This document shows positions 1 through 7,407 of a stretch of DNA of 11,010 nt, piece by piece. Every line of letters begins with the position of its first letter. Position 1 is the stretch's first letter. The notes under the pieces were generated by a model. That model had not been told where the DNA came from. It ran no database searches and saw nothing but the letters and a program-made list of their open reading frames with translations. The stretch is from positions 1 through 11,010 of the forward strand of contig CAJVYO010000030.1 in assembly GCA_913009515.1 (NCBI GenBank), read 5' to 3'. This DNA is from an uncultured Methylococcaceae bacterium (GTDB lineage: Bacteria > Pseudomonadota > Gammaproteobacteria > Methylococcales > Methylomonadaceae). Position numbers and translations under genes: made by a program.

Positions 1-2
1 TT

Positions 3-944
3 GCTAATCGCCTTAAAAAGAATATCAAAAAACTCAATAAATGGCATAAACGTAATCAAATTAATTGTTACCGTATTTATGATGCTGATTTACCTGAGTA
101 TGCCTTTGCCATTGATGTCTATCAAGGTGATAAAACATGGCTGAATGTACAAGAATATCAAGCACCCAAATCTATTTCACCTGAAGATGCTAACTTACGT
201 TTAAGTGCGGCGATGGCAGTTATTCCAGAGATATTTAATATTCCTAAAGAACAGCTTTATTTAAAAATACGCAGCAAACAAAAAGGCACCGAACAATATG
301 AAAAACATGCTGAATCAGAACACTTTGAAATCATTGAAGAGCATGGTGCAAAATTTTATGTTAATTTTGAAGATTATTTAGATACCGGTTTATTTTTAGA
401 TCATCGCCCTATTCGACACACCATTCAGCAACAATGCCAAGGTAAACATTTTTTAAATCTATTTGCTTATACCGGTACTGCCTCTGTTCATGCAGCGTTA
501 GGCGGGGCGTTATCCACCACCACATTGGATATGTCGAAAACCTATTTAAAATGGGCAAAACGCAATATGGATTTGAATAAGACCAGCCAAGGTAAGCATT
601 ATTTTATTCAAGAAAATTGTATTGATTGGCTACATAATACCGCCAGCCAAGCCGTTATTCGTCAAAAATATGATGTGATTTTTTTAGATCCACCGACTTT
701 TTCTAATTCTAAACGCATGGATGATAATTTAATTATTCAGGATGACCATGTTGATTTAATTCTTAATGCAGTTCAGTTATTAAGTGATGACGGGGTACTT
801 TATTTTTCGACTAATTTTAAACGCTTTAAATTAGATACAGAGGCACTACAAAATTTAACGATTCACGATATTTCAGCGAAAACGATTCCTGAGGATTTTT
901 CCAGAACGCCAAGAATTCATTATTGTTGGGAAATTAGCCTCTAA
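3..944 (+). CDS. rlmL: 23S rRNA (guanine) methyltransferase, RlmK part, 5' end outside window
   Basis: This is the C-terminal 313 residues of an RlmL/RlmK protein; the reading frame is open from base 3, so the true start lies left of the window and the internal ATG at 213 is not the start. In E. coli the fused enzyme (about 700 aa) makes m2G2445 with its N-terminal half and m7G2069 with its C-terminal half in 23S rRNA. Only the second domain is seen here. Visible signatures are the start of the domain (NRLKKNIKKLNKW), YDADLPEYAFAID, the DYLDTGLFLDHR segment before the fold, the SAM-binding loop FLNLFAYTGTASVHAALGG, and the catalytic-type motif DPPTFSNSKRM. The protein ends with the expected R-IHYCW-I tail. 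Whether the missing part includes the THUMP/RlmL half cannot be seen. No downstream gene is coupled; the next start is 246 bp away. Confidence 0.93.
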   Translation, partial: ANRLKKNIKKLNKWHKRNQINCYRIYDADLPEYAFAIDVYQGDKTWLNVQEYQAPKSISPEDANLRLSAAMAVIPEIFNIPKEQLYLKIRSKQKGTEQYEKHAESEHFEIIEEHGAKFYVNFEDYLDTGLFLDHRPIRHTIQQQCQGKHFLNLFAYTGTASVHAALGGALSTTTLDMSKTYLKWAKRNMDLNKTSQGKHYFIQENCIDWLHNTASQAVIRQKYDVIFLDPPTFSNSKRMDDNLIIQDDHVDLILNAVQLLSDDGVLYFSTNFKRFKLDTEALQNLTIHDISAKTIPEDFSRTPRIHYCWEISL

Positions 945-1010
945 ATCAGAAAATAACCTTAAATAAAAATGGTCAGGGCCTGAAAAAGTTTATACAATGA
1001 TAGTCAGCCA

Positions 1011-1032
1011 GCTAAAAAAGACATTTTTTAGC
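1011..1032. terminator. AT-rich perfect hairpin, possible terminator after the methyltransferase gene
   Basis: A perfect 9-bp inverted repeat, GCTAAAAAA and TTTTTTAGC around a GACA loop, lies 66 bp after the methyltransferase stop. The right arm contains six T, so it could act as a weak intrinsic terminator on the plus strand. Against this, only two G-C pairs are present in the stem and the T run lies inside the stem, not after it. The rest of the 945-1190 gap shows no ORF or RNA gene that I recognise. Confidence 0.3.
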
Positions 1033-1148
1033 CCTAATTATGTAAAATAGAGGGAACTTTAAAAAAACATTATCAGAAAAATCAGTTATTTATAGCATGT
1101 AGTTAATTTATTACTTTAAGAAGTGACGCTAAGGTCGCTATATATAAG

Positions 1149-1154
1149 TATAAT
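1149..1154 (+). promoter_or_regulatory. candidate -10 box upstream of flgP
   Basis: A consensus TATAAT hexamer sits 37 bp before the flgP start codon, in a suitable place for a sigma-70 promoter. No convincing -35 is present: the best match, GTGACG at 1123-1128, would leave a 20-bp spacer. I saw no sigma-54 (TGGCAC-N5-TTGC) or sigma-28 signature, although polar flagellar genes often use these. Treat as a position hint only. Confidence 0.3.
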
Positions 1155-1190
1155 ACTAACCAAAGCTTATAAATAAATGAGATTACGATA

Positions 1191-1772
1191 ATGAAGATTA
1201 AAAAGATAAACCAAGTTTTCATACTATTATTTGCTGTTATTACATTAATATCATGTTCGCCTCATAATGTTGTAAAAGTAAATAAACCCGCTAAAACATT
1301 AGTTGCATTAGGATATGGTACCGCTGATATATATAAAACCTATTCTGCCGAACAACGTCGCCTTATTAGTATGCGTGCTTCAAAAATGGATGCTTATAGG
1401 AATTTAGCCGAGCAAATTCACGGCATTCAGATTCATGGTCGTACCACGGTTTCTGATATGATTGTTGAAGATGATAATTATAAATTATATGTTGATGCCT
1501 TCTTAAAAGGTGCAAAAGTGAAAAGTATTACAGCTATTAACGCAGATACTTATGAAACAACATTAGAAATAATATTAACACCTAAGTTTTTTAACTGTTT
1601 AAGTCATGATAAAACCGTTAGTGAATCATGCATAACTAATCCACAAGGTGCTAATCAACGTTACAATTCACAATCAAAAATGAATACAGCCAGCATCACA
1701 CCTTATAGCTGTTCATCAATTGATTGTTACAAACACCCTGATATATCAGGATTTTATAGCCAAGAAAATTAA
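1191..1772 (+). CDS. flgP: FlgP-like outer-membrane lipoprotein (LPP20 family)
   Basis: A 193-aa lipoprotein. Residues 1-22 form a signal peptide ending in the lipobox LISC, with Cys22 as the lipidation site, so export and anchoring (probably to the outer membrane) are expected. Residues about 37-131 match the LPP20/FlgP core: LVALGYGTADIY, then the diagnostic stretch MRASKMDAYRNLAEQIHG, then FLKGAKV and a closing beta region ETTLEIIL. In Vibrio, FlgP builds the H-ring around the LP ring and is needed for a stable sheathed polar flagellum. The adjacent flgT supports that assignment over other LPP20 lipoproteins. Unusual is a tail of about 58 residues after the core (136-193), low in complexity and carrying four Cys (136, 147, 174, 179). 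No flgO is seen. The start has a weak Shine-Dalgarno (GAG, about 9 bp upstream); it is the only Met ahead of the signal peptide. Confidence 0.8.
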   Translation: MKIKKINQVFILLFAVITLISCSPHNVVKVNKPAKTLVALGYGTADIYKTYSAEQRRLISMRASKMDAYRNLAEQIHGIQIHGRTTVSDMIVEDDNYKLYVDAFLKGAKVKSITAINADTYETTLEIILTPKFFNCLSHDKTVSESCITNPQGANQRYNSQSKMNTASITPYSCSSIDCYKHPDISGFYSQEN

Positions 1773-1777
1773 TAATA

Positions 1778-1798
1778 AAGGGGGCTAAAATCCCCCTT
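1778..1798 (+). promoter_or_regulatory. G/C hairpin between flgP and flgT
   Basis: A perfect 7-bp stem, AAGGGGG pairing with CCCCCTT around the loop CTAAAAT, begins 6 bp after the flgP stop and ends 9 bp before the flgT ATG. No Shine-Dalgarno is present between the hairpin and the ATG (CAAAAAATC), so the structure sits where the ribosome must land. It could be a leaky terminator that lowers flgT relative to flgP, an mRNA processing or stabilising element, or a translation control hairpin. A long U tract, as in a strong terminator, is absent. Confidence 0.5.
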
Positions 1799-1807
1799 CA
1801 AAAAATC

Positions 1808-3034
1808 ATGCCAATTGCCTTAAAATATTTATTACTCACTCTTTGTTTAACATTACTTCAAGCATGCGGCAATAAAGGGGTCGATTTATCTGAAAAAATC
1901 GTCACCGTCGAAGGTCAAGCCATCATTAAAAATGGGGCGAAGTTACTCGCTCGAAAAATGGCTATTCGTGATGCCATTCGTCAATCCTCGTTACAAAATA
2001 GCGGTCAAATTAAAAGCCGTACCCTCGTTAAATCTCAAAGTATTGCTTTAGATGCCTTCACCTTAAAAACCACGGCTCAAATTAATAATACTGAAATTAT
2101 TGATGAATGGGTTACCGATAATATCTTTCATGTTAGAGCTATCGTGCGTTTAAGCGATGCTAATATGTGTACGCCGATGTTCCGTAAACGCATTATTGCC
2201 ACTGCATTCCCTATGGTTCATCCTAGCCAAAGCAGTATGGCTGAAAGCAATGATCTTAGCTCAGGTATTCCAAGAGAAATTAATAATATTCTTGCAGAAA
2301 CAGGTGCTTATATCGGCAAAAACTTAACCCAAACGGTTATTTTTAATGAAGCAAACCTTGCTCCCGAAGTCTTAGGTGCTCATCCCTACCAAATATCGAC
2401 AGAAATGAAACTCGCACAAAAGCATCGCGGGCAATTCATTTTATCGGGCGTTATTAGAGATTTAGAAATATCGCCCGCCCATTATAATCGTGGTTCAGGC
2501 ATAGAATCATTATTAAACTCCTACACTAGCTACCTCTCTAGTACTCGTGCTATTACCGTCGATATTTATTTACATGATGGTTATACGGGTGCCTTATTGT
2601 TTCAACATCGCTACCGCAGAACCGCCAAAGGCAAAGTCATTATTCCGCATAATGTCGTCGTCGGCAGTGATGAATTTAAAGAAACTGATACCGGAAATAA
2701 AATTACATCGATTATTAATCAAGCAGTTCAAGATATTCAACAATCTTTAAACTGTTACCCGCTTTATACCCGCATTTTAAAAATTGATGAAAATAAAGTC
2801 TTTATCGATGCTGGCGCACAAGAGCAAGTTAATATCGGCGACCAATTAGTAGTTTATAGTAGCTTAGGGACGATTAATGCCGCAGGCAGTGGTCAAGAAA
2901 TTATTGGACATCATAAAAAACCAGCGGGCATATTAACCATTACTGAAGTGACCCCTTTATTCTCAGTCGGTGAACTTGAATCTCCCCCGCATATATTAGG
3001 TGTGAAAGAAGGTGATTGGGTTAAGTCATGGTAA
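1808..3034 (+). CDS. flgT: FlgT-like flagellar H-ring protein with lipobox
   Basis: A 408-aa exported protein with the FlgT layout. After the signal peptide comes an N-terminal domain (about 30-118: VTVEGQAIIKNGAKLLARKMAIRDAIRQ, ending FHVRAIVRLS) shared with the TolB-N-like/LPP20 family. A middle domain (about 122-315) contains FILSGVIRDLE and a helix ending DIQQSLNC. The C-terminal SH3-like domain (about 322-407) contains IDAGAQEQVNIGDQLVVY and GVKEGDWV. In Vibrio, FlgT forms the H-ring with FlgO and FlgP and helps recruit MotX/MotY in Na+-driven polar motors. Cys121 and Cys316 flank the middle domain and could form a disulfide. The signal peptide ends LLQACG, a plausible lipobox with Cys20, whereas the Vibrio protein is, as far as I recall, soluble and periplasmic. 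The hairpin upstream and the 7-bp overlap with the next gene place it inside a probable operon. Confidence 0.83.
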   Translation: MPIALKYLLLTLCLTLLQACGNKGVDLSEKIVTVEGQAIIKNGAKLLARKMAIRDAIRQSSLQNSGQIKSRTLVKSQSIALDAFTLKTTAQINNTEIIDEWVTDNIFHVRAIVRLSDANMCTPMFRKRIIATAFPMVHPSQSSMAESNDLSSGIPREINNILAETGAYIGKNLTQTVIFNEANLAPEVLGAHPYQISTEMKLAQKHRGQFILSGVIRDLEISPAHYNRGSGIESLLNSYTSYLSSTRAITVDIYLHDGYTGALLFQHRYRRTAKGKVIIPHNVVVGSDEFKETDTGNKITSIINQAVQDIQQSLNCYPLYTRILKIDENKVFIDAGAQEQVNIGDQLVVYSSLGTINAAGSGQEIIGHHKKPAGILTITEVTPLFSVGELESPPHILGVKEGDWVKSW

Positions 3035-3534
3035 ATAAACATAAAGAAGCAGCGATAAAAATACTCTTTGTTTGTATGGGCAACATCTGTCGCTCACCAA
3101 CCGCTGAAGGGGTTTTTAGACAATTAATTACTGAGAATGGCCTTCAAAATCAATTGTATATTGATTCTGCCGGTACTCATGCTTATCATATTGATGAAGC
3201 ACCTGATTTACGCTCTCAAAAAGCTGCTAAAGATAGAGATATTGATTTAAGCAAGATTAGAGCAAGAAAGGTAGTCTTTGGTGATTTTGAAGATTTTGAT
3301 TATTTACTGGCAATGGATGCAGAGAATCATGCCATCATGTTACAAGCCTGCCCTGCTGAGCATCAACATAAAATACAATTATTTTTAGATTATGCGCCTC
3401 AACTTAATACCTCTGAAGTCCCTGACCCTTATTATGGGGGTACTTATGGATTTGAGAAAGTATTAGATTTAATAGAAGCCGCCTCGACTGGTTTTTTAAC
3501 ACATCTAAAAAGTACTCATAACCTAACAGATTAA
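3028..3534 (+). CDS. low-molecular-weight protein tyrosine phosphatase
   Basis: A 168-aa cytoplasmic phosphatase of the LMW-PTP family (usual length about 150-165). The P-loop CX5R motif is VCMGNICRSPTAEG, with nucleophile Cys16 and phosphate-binding Arg22. The general-acid loop is DPYYGG with Asp133 and the tandem tyrosines 135 and 136. Conserved DSAGT and the downstream helix are also present. Family members dephosphorylate tyrosine on protein partners, such as BY-kinases in polysaccharide export (Wzb type), or act on small phosphates; no kinase or polysaccharide gene is visible here, so the substrate is unknown. The ATG overlaps the last 7 bp of flgT (stop at 3032-3034), which suggests translational coupling. 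The first nine residues (VNKHKEAAI) precede the family's usual start strand KILFVC, so the overlapped start is reasonable. Confidence 0.92.
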   Translation: MVNKHKEAAIKILFVCMGNICRSPTAEGVFRQLITENGLQNQLYIDSAGTHAYHIDEAPDLRSQKAAKDRDIDLSKIRARKVVFGDFEDFDYLLAMDAENHAIMLQACPAEHQHKIQLFLDYAPQLNTSEVPDPYYGGTYGFEKVLDLIEAASTGFLTHLKSTHNLTD

Positions 3535-3536
3535 CT

Positions 3537-4259
3537 ATGGCGATTATATCTAACACCATTAATTACCTTGATGATGAAACCTTATTAGAAGGTTTTTTCG
3601 CCTATGATGATAGCTCTAAAGAACGTAAACCGGCTATTTTAATTGCTCATGCTTGGGGTGGACGTAATCAATTCGTTGAAGATAAAGCTATCGAACTAGC
3701 AAAATTAGGCTATGTTGCCTTTGCATTAGACATGTACGGTGCAGGAAAAACCGGCAATAGCATTGAAGAAAACAGCCGCTTAATGCAGCCTTTTATCGAT
3801 GATAGAGCTTGCTTACAAAAACGCATGAACGCAGCTCTGTATGCGGTAAAATTATTACCGTGGGTTGATGATAAAAACATTGCCGCGATTGGCTTTTGTT
3901 TTGGTGGGCTTTGTGTGTTAGATTTAGCACGTTCTGGAGCAGATATTAAAGGTGTCGTTAGTTTTCATGGCTTATTAAAGCCACCCACCGCACAGCAAAT
4001 AGACCAAAAAACTATCACTGCTAAAATGCTTATTCTACATGGGCATGAAGACCCATTAACTAACCCTGAAGAATTAACGCATTTTTATCAAGAAATGAAT
4101 ACTAAGCACGTTGACTGGCAATTAAACCACTATAGCCACACACAACATGCTTTTACAAATCCAGATGCTAATGATATCAATTTAGGCTTAGTCTACCATC
4201 CGGTTAATAGTGAACGAGCTTGGCTGGCAATGAAAAATTTCTTAACAGAACTATTTTAA
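3537..4259 (+). CDS. dienelactone hydrolase family protein
   Basis: A 240-aa alpha/beta hydrolase of the DLH family. The nucleophile elbow is GFCFGG with Cys121, the usual DLH replacement for Ser. The Asp of the triad is Asp172 in HGHEDPLTNPEE, and the His is His204 in SHTQHAFTNPDA. The oxyanion-region motif HAWGGRNQ and the strand AFALDMYG are also typical. Classical DLH opens dienelactone in chlorocatechol breakdown, but most genomic members are of unknown substrate. Nothing in the neighbourhood suggests aromatic catabolism, so I give no pathway. No signal peptide is present. The ATG follows the phosphatase stop by 2 bp without a clear Shine-Dalgarno, suggesting coupling. The gene's 3' end overlaps the stop of the convergent minus-strand gene by 4 bp at a TTTAAA sequence. 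Confidence 0.9.
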   Translation: MAIISNTINYLDDETLLEGFFAYDDSSKERKPAILIAHAWGGRNQFVEDKAIELAKLGYVAFALDMYGAGKTGNSIEENSRLMQPFIDDRACLQKRMNAALYAVKLLPWVDDKNIAAIGFCFGGLCVLDLARSGADIKGVVSFHGLLKPPTAQQIDQKTITAKMLILHGHEDPLTNPEELTHFYQEMNTKHVDWQLNHYSHTQHAFTNPDANDINLGLVYHPVNSERAWLAMKNFLTELF

Positions 4260-4987
4260 ACAGTTGCAATACCGACTGTTAACGATTCAAACCAATCTAA
4301 AAATCGTTTTACATCATCACCTTTAAAAATGCGTCCATGCTGAGGGGCTAGCATTTCGATATCTAATTTTCTTACTCGATTAATCCAGTCTAATTTTGCT
4401 TTTTCTGACGGCATCCAACGTTGATGAAAAAAGCGCATTTTTTCGACATGTTCATCAAAATTATCGACAAAGACAGGACTATCATTATCTTCCAGGGCAG
4501 CTCCAATATCACCCGACATTAAAAGCTTTGCTTCTGGGTCATATAAATTAAAATTAGCCGACGAATGCAAATAATGGGCAGGAATAATATGTAATTCAGA
4601 ACCCTCAAAATTCAGTATTTTACCTTCATCAGGAATGCCATTATATTCAATTGATTCACAACCAAAATGACGTAAAAAACCTTCCCATAATTTAGGGGCG
4701 TGTAACGTCGCCTTAGGTAAGGTTTTATCCCATAAACCTAATGACGAAATCACATCTGGGTCTTGATGAGATGCAAATAAATCGGTAATTTCTTCGATAG
4801 GTGCCCAATGCAAAGCCGCCACTAACATCGGTGAAAATAATTCAGTTCCACCCGGATCGATTAACAAACAACGATTTCTAGTTCTAAAAATATACTGATT
4901 CGTATCAATAATCTGAGCTGTTTTATGTACATCGCGACCACATAAAATCCATTGATGATTGCCACTATATAGCTTAACCATTTTCAT
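4256..4987 (-). CDS. MBL-fold di-iron protein, ODP/flavodiiron-like, without flavodoxin domain
   Basis: A 243-aa cytoplasmic protein with the metallo-beta-lactamase fold of flavodiiron proteins but no flavodoxin domain. It opens with TNQYIFRTRNRCLLIDPGG, as in the oxygen-binding di-iron (ODP) group. Putative metal ligands with flavodiiron spacing are His74, Asp76 and Asp78 (SHQDPDV), His138 (PAHYLHS), Asp160 (LLMSGDIGA) and His217 (PQHGRIF). Compared with the flavodiiron HxExDH motif, Glu is replaced by Asp and the second His by Val79. ODP of Treponema denticola is an O2-binding di-iron protein that works with a chemoreceptor and CheA; that precedent and the chemoreceptor-type neighbours suggest an O2 or redox sensing role here. 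An enzymatic role (NO or O2 reduction) is less likely without a flavin domain. It is the last gene of the minus-strand cluster, 35 bp after the preceding stop. The start could also be the Met at residue 3. Confidence 0.82.
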   Translation of the reverse strand: MKMVKLYSGNHQWILCGRDVHKTAQIIDTNQYIFRTRNRCLLIDPGGTELFSPMLVAALHWAPIEEITDLFASHQDPDVISSLGLWDKTLPKATLHAPKLWEGFLRHFGCESIEYNGIPDEGKILNFEGSELHIIPAHYLHSSANFNLYDPEAKLLMSGDIGAALEDNDSPVFVDNFDEHVEKMRFFHQRWMPSEKAKLDWINRVRKLDIEMLAPQHGRIFKGDDVKRFLDWFESLTVGIATV

Positions 4988-5022
4988 CTAATTAACACCA
5001 CCGTTTGATTGATAACTCTATC

Positions 5023-5649
5023 TTAATCTAAATGATTAATCATTGATAAGGTGCGTTGAGAACGCTGCACACTATCATAAATAACTTGTGCGGCCTTATC
5101 GACACTTTCTGCAACACCTTGTAAACTTTGTAAATACTCATCAGCCTGAGAGGCTTCAATTCTTGAATTAGCGGCAATTACTCGCGCCGCTCTTGCGGGA
5201 CGCATAATACCATCTAACTGATCTAGTAATTCTTTAACCTTAATATCTAAATCTTCGCTGCAATACATTAATTCTTTATTTAAAGTTAAAGAGAAACTCT
5301 CTAAAGAATTGTAATAATAAGGCTGCTGATTTTTGTTTCCTATCAGCTTATTAACCTTATTGATGCCCTTTATCGCTTCTTTTATACGATATTCCTCTAT
5401 GGAAATATTATATAAACTATACGCATTATTATTAATGTCATTGACTAACATTAAGGTTTCTTTGGCTAATTCATTAATGAAATCCGTAATCGGCTGAAAT
5501 CCCTTTGCCTTATCGCCAGCACGATACGCAATCGCCTTAGCATTACCCGCCGCTAACGATAGTTCTTTCGCAATATTTATTATTTTAGTTATTTCAGTTG
5601 CTATTGACGCGATAATTACAAATTTAGATTTATGAATCTTGGTTTCCAT
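5023..5649 (-). CDS. soluble helical protein with two degenerate chemoreceptor-hairpin-like segments
   Basis: A 208-aa protein, mostly helical by composition, with no membrane segment, signal peptide or HAMP. I do not recognise a named family. Two stretches look like the tip of a chemoreceptor signalling hairpin. Residues 33-66 (NAKAIAYRAGDKAKGFQP, then ITDFINELAKE) line up with NAAIEAARAGEHGRGFAV, then VADEVRTLAEN of the receptor two genes upstream. Residues 151-185 (VIAANSRIEASQADEYL, then QSLQGVAESVD) look like a shorter second copy. Both have lost many tip residues that normally contact CheA and CheW. The middle (about 85-150) is helical, with IKEAIKGINKVNKLIG and an aromatic patch QPYYY. 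The ATG at 5649 has AGGAT about 9 bp upstream and follows the response-regulator stop by 16 bp; in-frame TTG and ATG codons further up lie inside that gene. It may be an adaptor or decoy for the receptor array. Confidence 0.6.
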   Translation of the reverse strand: METKIHKSKFVIIASIATEITKIINIAKELSLAAGNAKAIAYRAGDKAKGFQPITDFINELAKETLMLVNDINNNAYSLYNISIEEYRIKEAIKGINKVNKLIGNKNQQPYYYNSLESFSLTLNKELMYCSEDLDIKVKELLDQLDGIMRPARAARVIAANSRIEASQADEYLQSLQGVAESVDKAAQVIYDSVQRSQRTLSMINHLD

Positions 5650-5665
5650 AATAGATAATCCTATC

Positions 5666-7357
5666 TTAAAATGTCCAGTCGTATACAGCTTTAACTTTAT
5701 TACCATCACCGCTGTACTCAACGGAAGAGCATAAGGTTTTTAACAGCTGAATACCACGACCAAAATTATTCATATTACTCGACATTATATTATTATTAAT
5801 TTTTGTAATATCAAATCCCTTGCCTGAATCTTGAACACGAATTAATAACTTGCCACCGACTGCCGTTACTTCATGAGATAAACTTATTTTTAAAGCCCCT
5901 TCCGTAAACGATGCTAAACGCTCTTCTCGTTCCTTATAGTAATCCATAAAACCATCAGCGGTTACTTTTAAATTAGAATCTAAGGATAATATGCCATGTT
6001 CTAAGGCATTAGAAAATAACTCAGTCACAATTAAAAATATATCTTCCCGATGTGCTTGTAAACTTTGTATCTCCATAATATTGTTCACAACAATCGGCAC
6101 AGGATTAATCTTACGCAAGGTATCGATATTAAAATCAAATGAAGTTTTCCACGTTAATGCTTCAACAGGCAAAGCCTCTTTCCCCGCATCGTAACTGCTA
6201 CCAATCCAATCTATATCGTTAGTCTTACAATGCAATTCAGCCCAAGTAATATCATCTTGCTGTTGCACATTCCCCGTATGCTCATTTAAGCCTTCTATCA
6301 ATGCCATATAAGCATCATCTTTATTGGTAATGCAATCTATGACATTAGGACAATCAAACTGCTCACCCTGTTTATTCTCTGCTTCTATCACGCCATCTGT
6401 AAATAAATACAAATAGTCATCATCCGTAATCGTAAATATCTTATGAACCGGTTCAAAGTCTTTTAAAATACCTAATGGCAGATTGTTAGACATGACTAAG
6501 TTTAATTCTTGCGTTTTTTTATTGTATAAATAATGATCAGGTAAACCACAGGGAATTATTTTTAACATATTTGTATCAGGATACAATGTCAGCATAGTGA
6601 CCGCTAAAAATTTATTGACCGGTAAAATGTTACACATTTTTTGATTAATTTCGACAATAATCTCATTAATATCGTAACCTTTATGCGTCATACCATAAAA
6701 TATCTCTGCCGCAGGACTTGCCCCGATTGATGCTAATAAACCATGTCCTGTAAAATCACCTAATAATATATTTAAATGATTTGCCGGCGTTTTACACACC
6801 AATAAAATATCACCATTAAATAAGGCTGCCGGTGAGACTAAATACCGTAATTCAGCTAATTTAAAAAAATCTGCATTAATAATATTATCATTTAAATTCG
6901 CAGCAACCTCTTCTTCTTCTAACGTTTGAGTTTGAAACGCTAATAACGCTTGCTTTTGTTCTAACTGTTTCTTATATAAAACTCTCACTCTAATTAAAGA
7001 ATTTATTTTAGCAACCAGTGCAATACTTTTAAATGGTTTATTAATAAAATCATCACCGCCAACATCAAGGCAGCGTTGTAAATTTTTCTCTGATTCATCA
7101 CCCGTAATAAATACAATCGGCACATACTCATCTTGCAGTTCTTTTTGTATTAATTCACAGGCTCCAATGCCATCTAAATTTGGCATCATAATATCTAATA
7201 TCACCAAATCAGGCTGTTCTTTCTTGAAAGCCTCTACGGCTTCAAGACCATCATTGACTAAGACAACATCAAAACCTTCTTTTATTAAAATTTCATTCAA
7301 TAAGGCACGAATTAACCGACTATCATCAGCGACTAAAATTTTTATTTTTTGATTCAT
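5666..7357 (-). CDS. response regulator with PP2C phosphatase and anti-sigma-type kinase domains (HsbR/CrsR-like)
   Basis: A 563-aa three-domain switch protein. Residues 4-125 are a receiver domain with acidic pair Asp11/Asp12, phosphoacceptor Asp55 (LVILDIMMPNLDG), Thr85 and Lys107 (NKPF). A coiled linker (126-160) leads to a SpoIIE/RsbU-type PP2C domain (about 165-378) with metal-binding aspartates in NGDILLV (183), LGDFTGHG (201), FTDGVIEAEN (321) and QQDDIT (368-369). Residues about 405-563 form an RsbW-like HATPase: N-box TELFSNALEHG with Glu446 and Asn450, then VQDSGKGFD and FGRGIQLL. The same order is found in HsbR of Pseudomonas and CrsR of Shewanella, which dephosphorylate or phosphorylate a STAS partner and so free a sigma or anti-sigma factor. 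The STAS gene lies directly upstream, a likely partner. All key residues of all three domains are kept. No Shine-Dalgarno is visible before the ATG. The phosphodonor is not in this window. Confidence 0.92.
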   Translation of the reverse strand: MNQKIKILVADDSRLIRALLNEILIKEGFDVVLVNDGLEAVEAFKKEQPDLVILDIMMPNLDGIGACELIQKELQDEYVPIVFITGDESEKNLQRCLDVGGDDFINKPFKSIALVAKINSLIRVRVLYKKQLEQKQALLAFQTQTLEEEEVAANLNDNIINADFFKLAELRYLVSPAALFNGDILLVCKTPANHLNILLGDFTGHGLLASIGASPAAEIFYGMTHKGYDINEIIVEINQKMCNILPVNKFLAVTMLTLYPDTNMLKIIPCGLPDHYLYNKKTQELNLVMSNNLPLGILKDFEPVHKIFTITDDDYLYLFTDGVIEAENKQGEQFDCPNVIDCITNKDDAYMALIEGLNEHTGNVQQQDDITWAELHCKTNDIDWIGSSYDAGKEALPVEALTWKTSFDFNIDTLRKINPVPIVVNNIMEIQSLQAHREDIFLIVTELFSNALEHGILSLDSNLKVTADGFMDYYKEREERLASFTEGALKISLSHEVTAVGGKLLIRVQDSGKGFDITKINNNIMSSNMNNFGRGIQLLKTLCSSVEYSGDGNKVKAVYDWTF

Positions 7358-7407
7358 TTATAAATTAAGTATTTAATATTATAATTATTCAAATTTTTTG
7401 AAAAAAA

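Noticed and set aside
1053..1077. GGAACTT at 1053-1059 followed by TCAGA, like a sigma-E promoter
   Set aside because: The spacing between the two boxes (about 13 bp) is too short for sigma-E, and the start of flgP is more than 110 bp away.
2547..2750. 67-aa open frame in flgT
   Set aside because: Lies in another frame of the well-supported flgT gene and has no motif.
5650..5721. N-terminal extension of the 208-aa hairpin-like protein from a TTG at 5721
   Set aside because: It would run through the end of the response-regulator gene, lacks a ribosome site, and the ATG at 5649 has one.
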